DNA of 15,661 nucleotides from Nitrospira_G sp035457545 (GCA_035457545.1 DATIBM010000287.1:1-15661), one strand, 5' to 3'. Counted from the first letter of the stretch, positions 1 to 6,787 are shown. A program made the numbers and translations. The notes: generated by a model not told the origin, from the letters alone.

Positions 1-1288
1 CATCACGGACCTTCAGTTGCCGGGCATCGACGGTCTCGGCCTGTTGCAACTCTGCAAGGAGCCCACCCGGCGGACCGAAGCGATCATGATCACGGCGCAT
101 GGATCGGTGGAGACGGCGGTGAACGCGATGAAGGCCGGGGCCTACGACTACATCACCAAGCCGTTTCAGATGGACGAGCTGCTATTGGTGGTGGAGCGGC
201 TGTCCAAGGTCCAGGCCCTGAAACGGGAGAACCAGCAGTTGCGGCAGCAGTTGGAAGGCAAGTTCAACTTCCAAGGCATTGTGGGGCGCAACGAGCGGAT
301 GCGGGCGGTGCTGGAGAAGGTCAAGCTCGTCGCCGGCACGGACTCCACGGTGCTCGTGGTCGGCGAGAGCGGGACCGGCAAGGAACTCGTCGCGAATGCG
401 ATCCACCACCACAGTCCCCGCAAGGATCAGGCGTTCATCAAGGTGAGTTGCGCGGCCCTTCCCGAAACGCTGTTGGAGGCCGAGTTGTTCGGCCATGAGA
501 AAGGGGCGTTTACCGGAGCGTTGCGCCAGCGGAAAGGCCGGTTCGAGCTGGCCCACCGGGGCACGTTGTTTCTCGATGAAATCGGAGAGATCTCGCTGGT
601 CGTCCAGGTCAAGTTGTTGCGGGTGTTGCAAGAGCGCCAGTTCGAGCGGGTCGGGGGCAACGAAACCATCGAGGTCGATGTGCGATTGATCTGCGCGACC
701 CAGAAGGACTTGAAAAAGGAGGTGACGCAGGGTCGGTTTCGGGAGGATCTGTATTACCGGTTGAACGTCGTGCCGATCATGTTGCCGCCGCTGCGCGAGC
801 GGCGGGAAGACGTGCTGATGCTGGCCGAGCATGTGTTGGGCAACCGCTCGGAGCACGTCAAGAAGGTGATCAAGGGGCTCTCGCCAGCGGCGGAGGAGCT
901 GCTGTTGCGCTACTCCTTCCCCGGCAACGTGCGCGAGCTGGAGAATATGATCGAACGGGCCGTCGCGCTCGGGCGGGAGCGCGAGGAGATCCAGCCCTGG
1001 GACCTGTGCGGCTATGCGACCTGTCCGTTCCTGGGCGGCCTGCCCCAGGAGACCTGCGGATTCTGCAGCGAGGGGCTCACCGGGCGGACCGAGCGGAAGG
1101 ATGCGAGCGAATCGCTGGCGACGGCCCGGGAACGGTTCGAACGGGAGTACATCCTCTCGGTGCTGGCCCAAACCGAAGGCAGCAAGACGATGGCGGCGAA
1201 GATCCTCGGCCTGTCCCGAAAGGGACTCTGGGAGAAGTGCAAACGCTACGGGATTGCGATCGGCGCCACGGAGCCGGAGGAAGACTGA
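1..1288 (+). CDS. Sigma-54-dependent response regulator (NtrC family), 5' end cut by window edge
   Basis: This would activate sigma-54 RNA polymerase once phosphorylated by a sensor kinase. The reading frame is already open at base 2, so the N-terminus lies outside the window. The first codons give ITDLQLPGIDGL, which places the likely phospho-acceptor Asp at bases 8-10; MITAHGS and TKPF follow as the conserved receiver Thr/Ser and Lys regions. The AAA+ domain has Walker A GESGTGKE (about 361-386), the sigma-54-contacting GAFTGA loop (503-520), Walker B LFLDEIGE and the FREDLYYRLN arginine region. A Fis-type helix-turn-helix, KTMAAKILGLSRKGLWEKC, ends the protein. The odd part is a linker with four cysteines spaced Cx4C-x10-Cx2C (codons from 1007 to 1066) between the AAA+ and DNA-binding domains. 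The cognate kinase is presumably upstream. Its stop codon lies 3 bp from the stop of the convergent WD40 gene. I found no convincing sigma-54 promoter in the window, so its targets are unknown. Confidence 0.95.
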   Translation, partial: ITDLQLPGIDGLGLLQLCKEPTRRTEAIMITAHGSVETAVNAMKAGAYDYITKPFQMDELLLVVERLSKVQALKRENQQLRQQLEGKFNFQGIVGRNERMRAVLEKVKLVAGTDSTVLVVGESGTGKELVANAIHHHSPRKDQAFIKVSCAALPETLLEAELFGHEKGAFTGALRQRKGRFELAHRGTLFLDEIGEISLVVQVKLLRVLQERQFERVGGNETIEVDVRLICATQKDLKKEVTQGRFREDLYYRLNVVPIMLPPLRERREDVLMLAEHVLGNRSEHVKKVIKGLSPAAEELLLRYSFPGNVRELENMIERAVALGREREEIQPWDLCGYATCPFLGGLPQETCGFCSEGLTGRTERKDASESLATARERFEREYILSVLAQTEGSKTMAAKILGLSRKGLWEKCKRYGIAIGATEPEED

Positions 1289-1291
1289 CCG

Positions 1292-2398
1292 TCAGCCCTC
1301 GGTCTCGGTCCCGCCCTCCCACAACTTCACGGTGCGGTCCCACGATCCACTGACCAGCCGGCGGCCGTCCGGCGAGAAGGCGATGCTGCGGATCGGGCCG
1401 GTGTGGCCTTTCAGGGTCCTGACCGGACGCCCTGTGGCGAGGTCCCACATCTTGATCGTGTTGTCGTCGCTGGCGCTGACCAGCACCCTGCCGTCTGGCG
1501 AGATCGCCAATGCGCGGACCCACGCCGCATGGCCCTTCAACATGCGGACTTCAGTGAGCGTGGGCATCTCAAAGAATTTGATGGTGGTGTCGCGGCTGCC
1601 GGAAATCAGATATTTCCCGTCCGGCGTGAAGGTCAGCGCGCCGATCCAGTAGTCCATCGGTTTCTGGAAGCTGCCTTCGTCGATTACGTAATACCCGCGG
1701 GTCTCGGTCGTATCCTCCTCGTCGTCTTTCCAATGGCCGGCGATCGTGAGTTTCTCTTCCCCGCTCGGCAACACTTCCCACAGCTTGATTTTGCCGATGT
1801 CGTTGCCGCTGGCCAGATGGATGCCGTCGGGTGAGAAGGCGACGCAGACGGACCAGTGGTTGTCGTATTGGTCCTTGCCGAGGAGGGTCATCAACTCGGT
1901 GCCGGTGGTGACCTCCCAGATTTTGATGTCCTTGTTGTACGCGCCGCGCGCCATCATCAGGCCATCGGGCGAGATCGAGAGGCTGACGACGTTGTGGTCA
2001 TAACGGGTAAAGAGCAGTTTCTTGGGTTCGCCCGTCTGGGGATTCCAGAGGCGGATCGTGCGGTCGTCGCTCCCGGTGGCGACTGCCTGGCCGTCCGGGG
2101 TAAACACCGCCACGCGGATGTCCTGCGTATGCCCGCGCAGGGAGCGCAGGAGGCGTCCTGTTTCGATATCCCAGATCCGGACGAGACGGTCCACGCCGCC
2201 GCTCGCCAGGGTTTGCCCGTCGGGCGAGTAGGCCACGGTCCAGATTCCATGGGTGTGGCCGCGGAAGGTGCGGACTTCGCGGCATCCGGCCTTCCAATGG
2301 TCCAACAGATTGACCGGTTCCGCCGGCGGGGACGGCGGCGGCGCCGCGGACACGGAAGGAGAAGGAACGGTCTGGGTGTGGCTCGTGTGCTCGCTCAT
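1292..2398 (-). CDS. WD40 repeat protein, seven-bladed beta-propeller, cytoplasmic
   Basis: The protein has 368 residues. After a Pro/Ser/Thr-rich N-terminal tail of about 40 residues come seven WD40 repeats at roughly 41-82, 83-124, 125-166, 167-215, 216-280, 281-324 and 325-368. The repeats show the usual GH, SPDG and IWD/LWE signatures, for example TVAYSPDGQTLASGG. Seven repeats suit one closed propeller, normally a platform for protein binding. Blade 5 is longer than the others because of an acidic insert (GHWKDDEEDTTETRG). There is no signal peptide or membrane segment, so a cytoplasmic location is likely. I chose the ATG at 2398 over an upstream in-frame start at 2509 because AAGGA sits 7 bases before it, and the extra residues look non-coding. 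It is transcribed away from the HExxH gene and converges with the response regulator. No enzymatic domain is visible. The partner is unknown; the regulator or enzyme assembly are guesses. Confidence 0.9.
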   Translation of the reverse strand: MSEHTSHTQTVPSPSVSAAPPPSPPAEPVNLLDHWKAGCREVRTFRGHTHGIWTVAYSPDGQTLASGGVDRLVRIWDIETGRLLRSLRGHTQDIRVAVFTPDGQAVATGSDDRTIRLWNPQTGEPKKLLFTRYDHNVVSLSISPDGLMMARGAYNKDIKIWEVTTGTELMTLLGKDQYDNHWSVCVAFSPDGIHLASGNDIGKIKLWEVLPSGEEKLTIAGHWKDDEEDTTETRGYYVIDEGSFQKPMDYWIGALTFTPDGKYLISGSRDTTIKFFEMPTLTEVRMLKGHAAWVRALAISPDGRVLVSASDDNTIKMWDLATGRPVRTLKGHTGPIRSIAFSPDGRRLVSGSWDRTVKLWEGGTETEG

Positions 2399-2466
2399 GC
2401 CGTCATCCTTGTTGGCGGTTCGTCGTCCGGAACGTTCGTTGTGCCCGTCCCGGCTCAGGGACCGGT

Positions 2467-2496
2467 TTGCATTGGAGGAAAACCGATCGGTATAAT
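2467..2496 (+). promoter_or_regulatory. Candidate sigma-70 promoter for the HExxH protein gene
   Basis: A perfect TATAAT stands at 2491-2496, with a weak TTGCAT at 2467-2472 (three of six consensus bases) 18 bp upstream. Transcription would start near 2503, about 124 nt before the ATG at 2627. The weak -35 box suggests help from an activator, or a chance -10 match in otherwise GC-rich DNA. Confidence 0.4.
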
Positions 2497-2509
2497 CGTG
2501 AAAGCCCAA

Positions 2510-2539
2510 ATCATAGGCAATGGCTCAAAGCCAAGTCAA
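2510..2539 (-). promoter_or_regulatory. Candidate sigma-70 promoter for the WD40 gene
   Basis: Read on the minus strand, TTGACT (2539-2534) and TATGAT (2515-2510) are separated by 18 bp. Each box matches the consensus at five of six positions. Transcription would start near 2503 and leave a leader of about 105 nt before the ATG at 2398. It faces the plus-strand candidate at 2467-2496, and the two start points nearly coincide. Confidence 0.5.
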
Positions 2540-2558
2540 GCCGATGAACGGTGCCTTT

Positions 2559-2592
2559 GCGCACGGCACGACCGCGATCAGCCGTGGTGCGC
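2559..2592 (+). repeat. Imperfect inverted repeat in the leader of the HExxH gene
   Basis: GCGCACGGC (2559-2567) can pair with GCCGTGGTGCGC (2581-2592) if a 3-nt bulge is allowed. The hairpin would end 34 nt before the ATG. No T-run follows it, so it does not look like a terminator. It could be a leader structure or a protein site, or simply reflect high GC. Confidence 0.3.
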
Positions 2593-2626
2593 GCATTGTG
2601 CAGGCTCTACCAGAGAGAGGGGACGA

Positions 2627-3625
2627 ATGGACATCCGATTTCAACCGGCGTTGCTGCAAGAAGTCATCGATTCCTTCATCGAGAAAACGGAACGCGAGGG
2701 GGATCCGACCTATTACAAGGAGTTTCACGAGTTGGCGGATCCCATCTATGAAAAGTACACGCTGGAGGACCGGGAACCGGAATTTAAGAAGCTCTACCAG
2801 TATCTGTTCGGCACCTGGGGGTTCTCCGACATCATCAACTCGGCGTTCGACGAATATCCCATTCTCAAGGAGCGGGTCGGGATCGTGTTGGTCAAGGGGG
2901 TCTTGAAGGAGGCGGAAGAGGGCGTCGATATTCTTCGCAAGTGGGGCGCCGTCGAGCAGGACCTCGCCAAGCAGTTCGAGCAGAAGGGATTGAAGGGGGT
3001 CGGCATCAAGCTGATCCCGAGACGCTTTTACGATCCCGCGCTCTCCCGCTATTGCCGCCACGAGCTCATGCACATTGCGGACATGTTGGATCCGGAGTTC
3101 GGTTACGATCCGGACACCAAAGTCGGCCAGAATCCGGGAGAGGAAACCCTGATCCTCCAGCGCTACCGAGTGCTCTGGTCGCTGTATGTGGACAGCCGGC
3201 TCGAGCGGGCGGGCAAGGAAATGATGCTGACCAAGCAGGATCGGTTCAAGGAATTCCGGTCCTGGTACCGGAAGATCCCGCCGCCGCAGTTGAAGTCGGT
3301 GTTTGAAGGGCTCTGGCAGACCGAGACCTTCAACCATTCCGAACTCGTGGAAATGGCCACCGACACGCTTCGGGTCATGGATCGGGCGATCGAGGTGGAG
3401 GGCGGCGAGGTCCCGGAGACCCAGAACAAGGTCATGCTCATGCCCGGGTTCCCCTGTCCGCTCTGTCGCTTTCCGACCTACTCGTGGGTCGAAGACCTCG
3501 ACACGAAGGTGGAAGGATACGTGCTCGATTTCATTCGCGAGAACCATCCCGGCTGGGACGTACAGTACGGAGCCTGTGACCGGTGCGTTGAAGTGTATAA
3601 GCTCCGCGCCGACGGCGTCATGTAA
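2627..3625 (+). CDS. Unrecognised protein with HExxH motif and C-terminal CxxC/CxxC zinc-ribbon-like site
   Basis: I do not recognise the family. The protein has 332 residues, is soluble and mostly helical with many charged residues, and has no signal peptide. In the middle, CRHELMHIADMLDPEFGY contains HELMH at residues 145-149, the zinc-binding and catalytic HExxH pattern of many metallopeptidases. A third metal ligand is not certain; E172/E173 and E193 (in LYVDSRLER) are candidates. Near the C-terminus, CPLC (277-280) and CDRC (317-320) form a likely four-cysteine zinc site. I chose the ATG at 2627 because GAGAGGGG lies just upstream and coding character starts there, although the frame stays open further upstream. 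The ferredoxin gene follows 42 bp later on the same strand, so the two may be co-transcribed. A peptidase or metal-binding assembly role is inference from the motif only. The HExxH could be structural or fortuitous in a helical protein. Confidence 0.85.
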   Translation: MDIRFQPALLQEVIDSFIEKTEREGDPTYYKEFHELADPIYEKYTLEDREPEFKKLYQYLFGTWGFSDIINSAFDEYPILKERVGIVLVKGVLKEAEEGVDILRKWGAVEQDLAKQFEQKGLKGVGIKLIPRRFYDPALSRYCRHELMHIADMLDPEFGYDPDTKVGQNPGEETLILQRYRVLWSLYVDSRLERAGKEMMLTKQDRFKEFRSWYRKIPPPQLKSVFEGLWQTETFNHSELVEMATDTLRVMDRAIEVEGGEVPETQNKVMLMPGFPCPLCRFPTYSWVEDLDTKVEGYVLDFIRENHPGWDVQYGACDRCVEVYKLRADGVM

Positions 3626-3667
3626 TTGCGAATTTAGAGAATGTGAGGAAGAGGCGCGACACGCGTC

Positions 3668-4264
3668 ATGGCAGCCAAGGACGAATACGGGCGCCGCCAA
3701 TTTTTCAAGGATTCGGTCGTCTCTATCGCCCGGGCGGCCTACGAATTCAAGAAACAAAGCGATGCCAAGCCGCAGCCGGTGGCTGCCCCCGCGCCGCCCC
3801 GGCCGGACTTTCTCCGCCCCCCCGGCGCCGTGGAAGAAGCGCTGTTTTTAGAACGGTGCACGCGCTGCCAGGATTGCGCCAAGGCCTGTCCCCACGGCAG
3901 CATCGGCTTCCATGCGGGAGATGGGACGCCGGTGATCTATCCCGATCAGGTGCCGTGCTATCTGTGCGACGAGACCCCCTGCATTCAATCCTGCGCGACC
4001 GACGCCTTGCTCCCCCTCGCCGATCGCGCGGAGGTCCGGATGGGCCTGGCCGTGGTGTCCCATCGATTCTGTACGGCCGGCCAGGGGTGTCACGCCTGTG
4101 TGTCACAATGCCCGATGCACGCGCTGGAGATGGACTTTGGGACGATGCGGTTGCACGTGCTCGACGACCGGTGCGTGGGGTGCGGAATCTGCGAACATAT
4201 ATGCCAATCCGTCAATGATAAGTTGGCCATCAAGGTCTATCCGCCCCGCATCCCGGCCTCCTAG
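3668..4264 (+). CDS. Four-cluster [4Fe-4S] ferredoxin-type protein (NapG/MauM-like)
   Basis: The protein has 198 residues and would transfer electrons. Sixteen cysteines fall into four groups suited to four [4Fe-4S] clusters: C64/67/70/74 (CTRCQDCAKACP), C97/100/105/109, C135/141/144/148 and C169/172/175/179 (CVGCGICEHIC). The spacing resembles NapG/MauM-type ferredoxins. It is shorter than the roughly 350-430-residue beta subunits of DMSO-reductase-family enzymes, so it is probably an accessory protein and not the catalytic partner. The N-terminus has GRRQFFKDS, which resembles a Tat motif (RRxFxK), but the segment after it is only weakly hydrophobic and includes acidic and basic residues. 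Export is therefore uncertain. A Pro/Ala-rich linker of about 20 residues separates this N-terminus from the first cluster. A GAGGAAGAGG stretch lies about 13 bp before the start, slightly far for a ribosome site. A hairpin follows the stop codon directly. Confidence 0.9.
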   Translation: MAAKDEYGRRQFFKDSVVSIARAAYEFKKQSDAKPQPVAAPAPPRPDFLRPPGAVEEALFLERCTRCQDCAKACPHGSIGFHAGDGTPVIYPDQVPCYLCDETPCIQSCATDALLPLADRAEVRMGLAVVSHRFCTAGQGCHACVSQCPMHALEMDFGTMRLHVLDDRCVGCGICEHICQSVNDKLAIKVYPPRIPAS

Positions 4265-4267
4265 GAG

Positions 4268-4325
4268 CCTGTCCGATAGCCCGGTCGGCGCTCCTGAGGG
4301 CCTTCGCGAGGAGCGGATGGACAGG
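4268..4325 (+). other. Long two-part hairpin just after the ferredoxin gene
   Basis: Two nested perfect 7-bp arm pairs occur here: CCTGTCC (4268-4274) with GGACAGG (4319-4325), and CGCTCCT (4289-4295) with AGGAGCG (4309-4315). The outer pair begins 3 bases after the stop codon. No T-run follows (the next bases are GGGAAAATTC), so it is not a standard intrinsic terminator. It may stabilise the mRNA 3' end. The remaining sequence up to 4417 shows nothing else I can name. Confidence 0.5.
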
Positions 4326-4417
4326 GGGAAAATTCGAGACATGTCAAGCGGGGCCTCACGGGGGCCGGGGGGCTGGCGGGAATTTTTGAGCAGCAGAAGG
4401 CGGCCTATGGTTCTTGC

Positions 4418-4446
4418 TTGACACAGTTTTGTCCTTTACCTATGAT
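4418..4446 (+). promoter_or_regulatory. Strong sigma-70 promoter for the chaperone and first NxrC-like gene
   Basis: A perfect TTGACA (4418-4423) is followed, after an optimal 17-bp spacer, by TATGAT (4441-4446), which matches five of six consensus bases. Transcription would start near 4453 and give a leader of about 90 nt. It is the best promoter in the window and suggests constitutive or high-level expression of the genes downstream. Confidence 0.75.
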
Positions 4447-4487
4447 ACGCCAGCCTGGCCACAGGTTTGTGCGCTCGATGCAGATCA

Positions 4488-4515
4488 TCGACGGAAACGA
4501 TCGCGTTTCCATCGA
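4488..4515 (+). repeat. Inverted repeat in the chaperone leader, possible operator or RNA hairpin
   Basis: Twelve-base arms, TCGACGGAAACG (4488-4499) and CGTTTCCATCGA (4504-4515), flank the 4-base loop ATCG and differ at one pair only. The repeat lies about 35 bp downstream of the predicted start of transcription and ends 12 bp before the GAGGGGG ribosome-binding site (4527-4533). This position suits either a repressor operator or an RNA stem that affects translation. Confidence 0.55.
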
Positions 4516-4542
4516 GTGTAAAACCGAGGGGGTGAAAATAGA

Positions 4543-5496
4543 ATGACTGGGAAACAGAGTGCCACCAGCGGTTCCGCCACGGTCGTTCCCGCCACAGCAG
4601 CAGTGAAGGATTCTCCTGCAGTCGAGCGAGCGCTCAATCGAAGCAAAGTCTATCTGTTGGTCTCGTGGAGTCTCCTGTTCCCCGAGGATGATGAGTTTCT
4701 GGATTATCTCCAGTCCGGTGAATTTGTCGAGGACGGACGCGCCGCGATCCAGGGGCTGGAGAAGGTCCTCGCCGGAGCAGGCGGGGAGCGGGCCACTCAG
4801 CGGCTGCAGGCCATCGGTCAACTGCTTGACGATGTCGAGCGGTGGGTGGCCGCGGAATGTTCCAACTGGAAGCTGGAAGATCTCCAGGCCGAGCACCGCC
4901 GCGTCTTCAGCAACGTGATCACGCTGGATTGTCCTCCCTACGAGACCTTGTTCGGCAACGACCACGTGTTCGCTCAATCGCATGTGATGGGGGACATCGC
5001 CGGATTCTACAAGGCGTTCGGCGTGGAACTGTCCAAGGATATCCATGAGCGTCTGGACCACCTGAGCGTCGAACTCGAGTTCATGCATTTTCTCGCCTAC
5101 AAGGAATCCTACGCGCTGTGCCATGACGGACCCGAGAAGACGCAAATCGTGGTGGACGCGCAAAAGAAGTTCGTCAAGAATCATATCGGTCGATGGGTTC
5201 CCCTGTTCTCCCGCATGCTCTCCAAGAAGTCCGACTCGGGGCTGTTCCGCTTCATCGCCGATATCTGTGGAGCCTGGATGGACTTCGAGGCCGCGTACCT
5301 CGGAGTCACTCCCCAACCCTATTCTGAAACGGATTATCGTCCCGCCACCTTCAATGCCCCAGAAGGTCAGTCCTATGAATGTGGCGCTCAGGATCGCGGC
5401 AACGAATTGAGCATGCTCTTGAGCGAGGTCGGGGCGCAGTCTTTTCTGGACAAGCAGGAGGAAAAGGAGGAGAAAGGGCCGTTCGGGACGGCGTAA
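4543..5496 (+). CDS. TorD/NarJ-family molybdoenzyme chaperone
   Basis: The protein has 317 residues and is cytoplasmic. Members of this family bind the apo catalytic subunit of DMSO-reductase-family enzymes, help insert the molybdenum cofactor, and hold back Tat export until folding is complete. The core shows CPPYETLFGNDHVFAQ (from C130) and the family's Asp-His region DHLSVELEFMHFLAYKE (D172-H173 onward), followed by HIGRWVPLFSR. The lineage looks closer to chaperones of type II enzymes (EbdD-like) than to E. coli TorD. It is longer than the usual 200-230 residues: about 30 Ser/Thr/Ala-rich residues precede the core and about 60 charged residues follow it, ending in DKQEEKEEKGPFG. Start choice rests on GAGGGGG 9-12 bp upstream. 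It lies 114 bp before the first NxrC-like gene under the promoter at 4418. Its client enzyme is not in this window. Confidence 0.9.
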   Translation: MTGKQSATSGSATVVPATAAVKDSPAVERALNRSKVYLLVSWSLLFPEDDEFLDYLQSGEFVEDGRAAIQGLEKVLAGAGGERATQRLQAIGQLLDDVERWVAAECSNWKLEDLQAEHRRVFSNVITLDCPPYETLFGNDHVFAQSHVMGDIAGFYKAFGVELSKDIHERLDHLSVELEFMHFLAYKESYALCHDGPEKTQIVVDAQKKFVKNHIGRWVPLFSRMLSKKSDSGLFRFIADICGAWMDFEAAYLGVTPQPYSETDYRPATFNAPEGQSYECGAQDRGNELSMLLSEVGAQSFLDKQEEKEEKGPFGTA

Positions 5497-5522
5497 GGCT
5501 CACGATCGCCGTGCTGTTTTTT
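5488..5522 (+). terminator. Weak candidate terminator after the chaperone gene
   Basis: ACGGCG (5488-5493) can pair with CGCCGT (5507-5512). Four bases later comes a run of six T (5517-5522). The stem is short, the loop is 13 nt and spans the stop codon, and the T-run is offset, so it would terminate only partly. If real it would lower or tune read-through into the NxrC-like gene. No clear separate promoter is visible between 5523 and 5610. Confidence 0.3.
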
Positions 5523-5610
5523 CATGTGGGGCGTTCCATGCACTTATTGCGGAGTTTGGGTGAACGGTTTTTGAGTTCTTAATCCTACTTATCGAGAGGA
5601 GGGCATATTC

Positions 5611-6564
5611 ATGAGGCTCGTGCAGACACGCAGCAAAAGCCTAGTGTTTGGCATTCTCGTCTCTGCTCTGGTCGTCGGCGTGATGCTGACGATTGGGCAG
5701 ATCCCTCTGGCGGTCAGCCAACCGGTGACGATCCCGGTCAAGGCGATCAAGGGCCCCATCCCGATGGATGGAGCGAATCCTCAGTGGGAAGGGGTGCCGG
5801 GCGTGATGATCCCGCTCAGCGGGCAGACTATCACGACGCCGATGCACCCGAACTTCGCCGTCAAGACGGTCTTCGTCAAGGCCGTGTCGAACGGCAAGGA
5901 TATCGGCTTCCGGGTCGAGTGGAACGATCAGACGAAGAACGATACGACGATCGGACCGCAGGACTTCCGCGATCAGGCCGCCCTCCAGTTCCCGGTGAAT
6001 ACGTCCGGCGCGCCTCCGTTCCAGTGCATGGGGCAGTCCGGCGGGACCGTGAACATCTGGCGGTGGAACGCCGAGTGGCAGAAGGACCTCGGAAAGGACA
6101 GCGCCGGTCTCTGGGACGTGGATGACCAGTATCCCGGCATTTTCTGGGATTACTACTTTGAAGAGCCGGCCGGCGGCGTGACCTATCCAGATCGGATCGG
6201 CCGAAGCCTTGGTCCGTTCAACCCCGGTATTTGGTCCGGCAACATCATGTCGGATCCGACCCTGCGGGTGAGCTCGGTCGAGGACCTCAATGCCAATGGC
6301 TTCAGCACCTTGACGACGCAGGCCCATCAGGATGTGATCGGCAACGGCGTGTGGGAGCCCTCCGGCTCCGTGAAGGGCGGCGGATTCACCGGTCCGACCT
6401 GGCGCGTGGTCGTGAAGCGGACGCTGGAAACCGGCGACCCGAATGATGTGCAGTTCAAGGCAGGAGCCTCTGTGCCGATCGCGTTTGCGGCCTGGGACGG
6501 GAGCAACGTCGAGCGGAACGGCATGAAGGGTATCTCCACCTGGTATACCCTCAAGCTTCCGTGA
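5611..6564 (+). CDS. nxrC: NxrC-like exported heme b subunit (ethylbenzene dehydrogenase gamma-type)
   Basis: The protein has 317 residues. In type II DMSO-reductase-family enzymes this subunit holds one heme b and passes electrons between the iron-sulfur beta subunit and periplasmic cytochromes. A signal peptide is clear: basic residues, a hydrophobic stretch (LVFGILVSALVVGVMLTIG), and likely cleavage near AVSQP. The mature part is beta-rich. In the ethylbenzene dehydrogenase gamma subunit, heme b is held by Met and Lys; matching candidates are M140 (FQCMGQSGG) and K269 (WRVVVKRTL). Other shared blocks are EWNDQTKND and SSVEDLNANGFSTL. No C-terminal membrane helix is seen. GAGAGGAGGG lies 8 bp before the ATG. 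It sits in the chaperone operon and ends at a strong terminator. The symbol is by resemblance to Nitrospira NxrC. Without nxrA or nxrB nearby, it could instead serve a related dehydrogenase or reductase. Confidence 0.82.
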   Translation: MRLVQTRSKSLVFGILVSALVVGVMLTIGQIPLAVSQPVTIPVKAIKGPIPMDGANPQWEGVPGVMIPLSGQTITTPMHPNFAVKTVFVKAVSNGKDIGFRVEWNDQTKNDTTIGPQDFRDQAALQFPVNTSGAPPFQCMGQSGGTVNIWRWNAEWQKDLGKDSAGLWDVDDQYPGIFWDYYFEEPAGGVTYPDRIGRSLGPFNPGIWSGNIMSDPTLRVSSVEDLNANGFSTLTTQAHQDVIGNGVWEPSGSVKGGGFTGPTWRVVVKRTLETGDPNDVQFKAGASVPIAFAAWDGSNVERNGMKGISTWYTLKLP

Positions 6565-6627
6565 GGAAGGCTGAGCGAGGGAGCGGCCGAGGATTGCGCT
6601 AACCGAATCGGTCGTTCCGTGAGTCGA

Positions 6628-6671
6628 GAAAAGCCCCGAGGGTTGAAAGACCTGTCGGGGCTTTTCATTTT
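6628..6671 (+). terminator. Intrinsic terminator after the first NxrC-like gene
   Basis: GAAAAGCCCCGA (6628-6639) and TCGGGGCTTTTC (6655-6666) are perfect 12-base complements around a 15-nt loop, followed by a T-rich tail (TTTTC-ATTTT). The stem starts 64 bp after the stop codon. It closes the chaperone/NxrC transcription unit. Confidence 0.9.
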
Positions 6672-6757
6672 GGGACGCGCCGACTCCAAGTCTGACCAGC
6701 CTGCGCGGTTCCCGTCTGACGTCGAAGTCTAGCCCAGCCGGCTGTGCTCCGCCGGGG

Positions 6758-6787
6758 TTGCAATTGCGCGAAGGCGGGGTGTATAAA
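6758..6787 (+). promoter_or_regulatory. Candidate promoter for the radical SAM operon
   Basis: TTGCAA (6758-6763) and TATAAA (6782-6787) are separated by 18 bp, matching four and five consensus bases. Transcription would start near 6795, about 50 nt before the ATG at 6847. The site lies between the terminator at 6628-6671 and the long plus-strand gene run, where a promoter is needed. Confidence 0.5.

Noticed and set aside
182..1171. Long open frame on the minus strand across the response regulator
   Set aside because: It is a mirror of a well-supported NtrC-family gene, arises from high-GC codon bias, and encodes a Leu/Gln/Arg-rich sequence with no domain.
2399..2509. Longer N-terminus for the WD40 protein starting at 2509
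   Set aside because: The ATG at 2398 has a well-spaced AAGGA, and a start at 2509 would lie at or before the predicted transcription start near 2503.
1856..2626. Upstream extension of the HExxH protein frame
   Set aside because: The extra 257 codons overlap the WD40 gene antisense and lack coding character; a good ribosome site precedes the ATG at 2627.
3668..4264. Ferredoxin as the catalytic beta subunit (NxrB/NarH type) of the molybdoenzyme
   Set aside because: At 198 residues it is about half the length of that family and its cysteine layout is closer to NapG/MauM-type ferredoxins.
6754..6767. GG-N10-GC spacing resembling a sigma-54 promoter before the radical SAM gene
   Set aside because: The flanking bases do not match TGGCA and only partly match TTGC; such spacing is common in GC-rich DNA.
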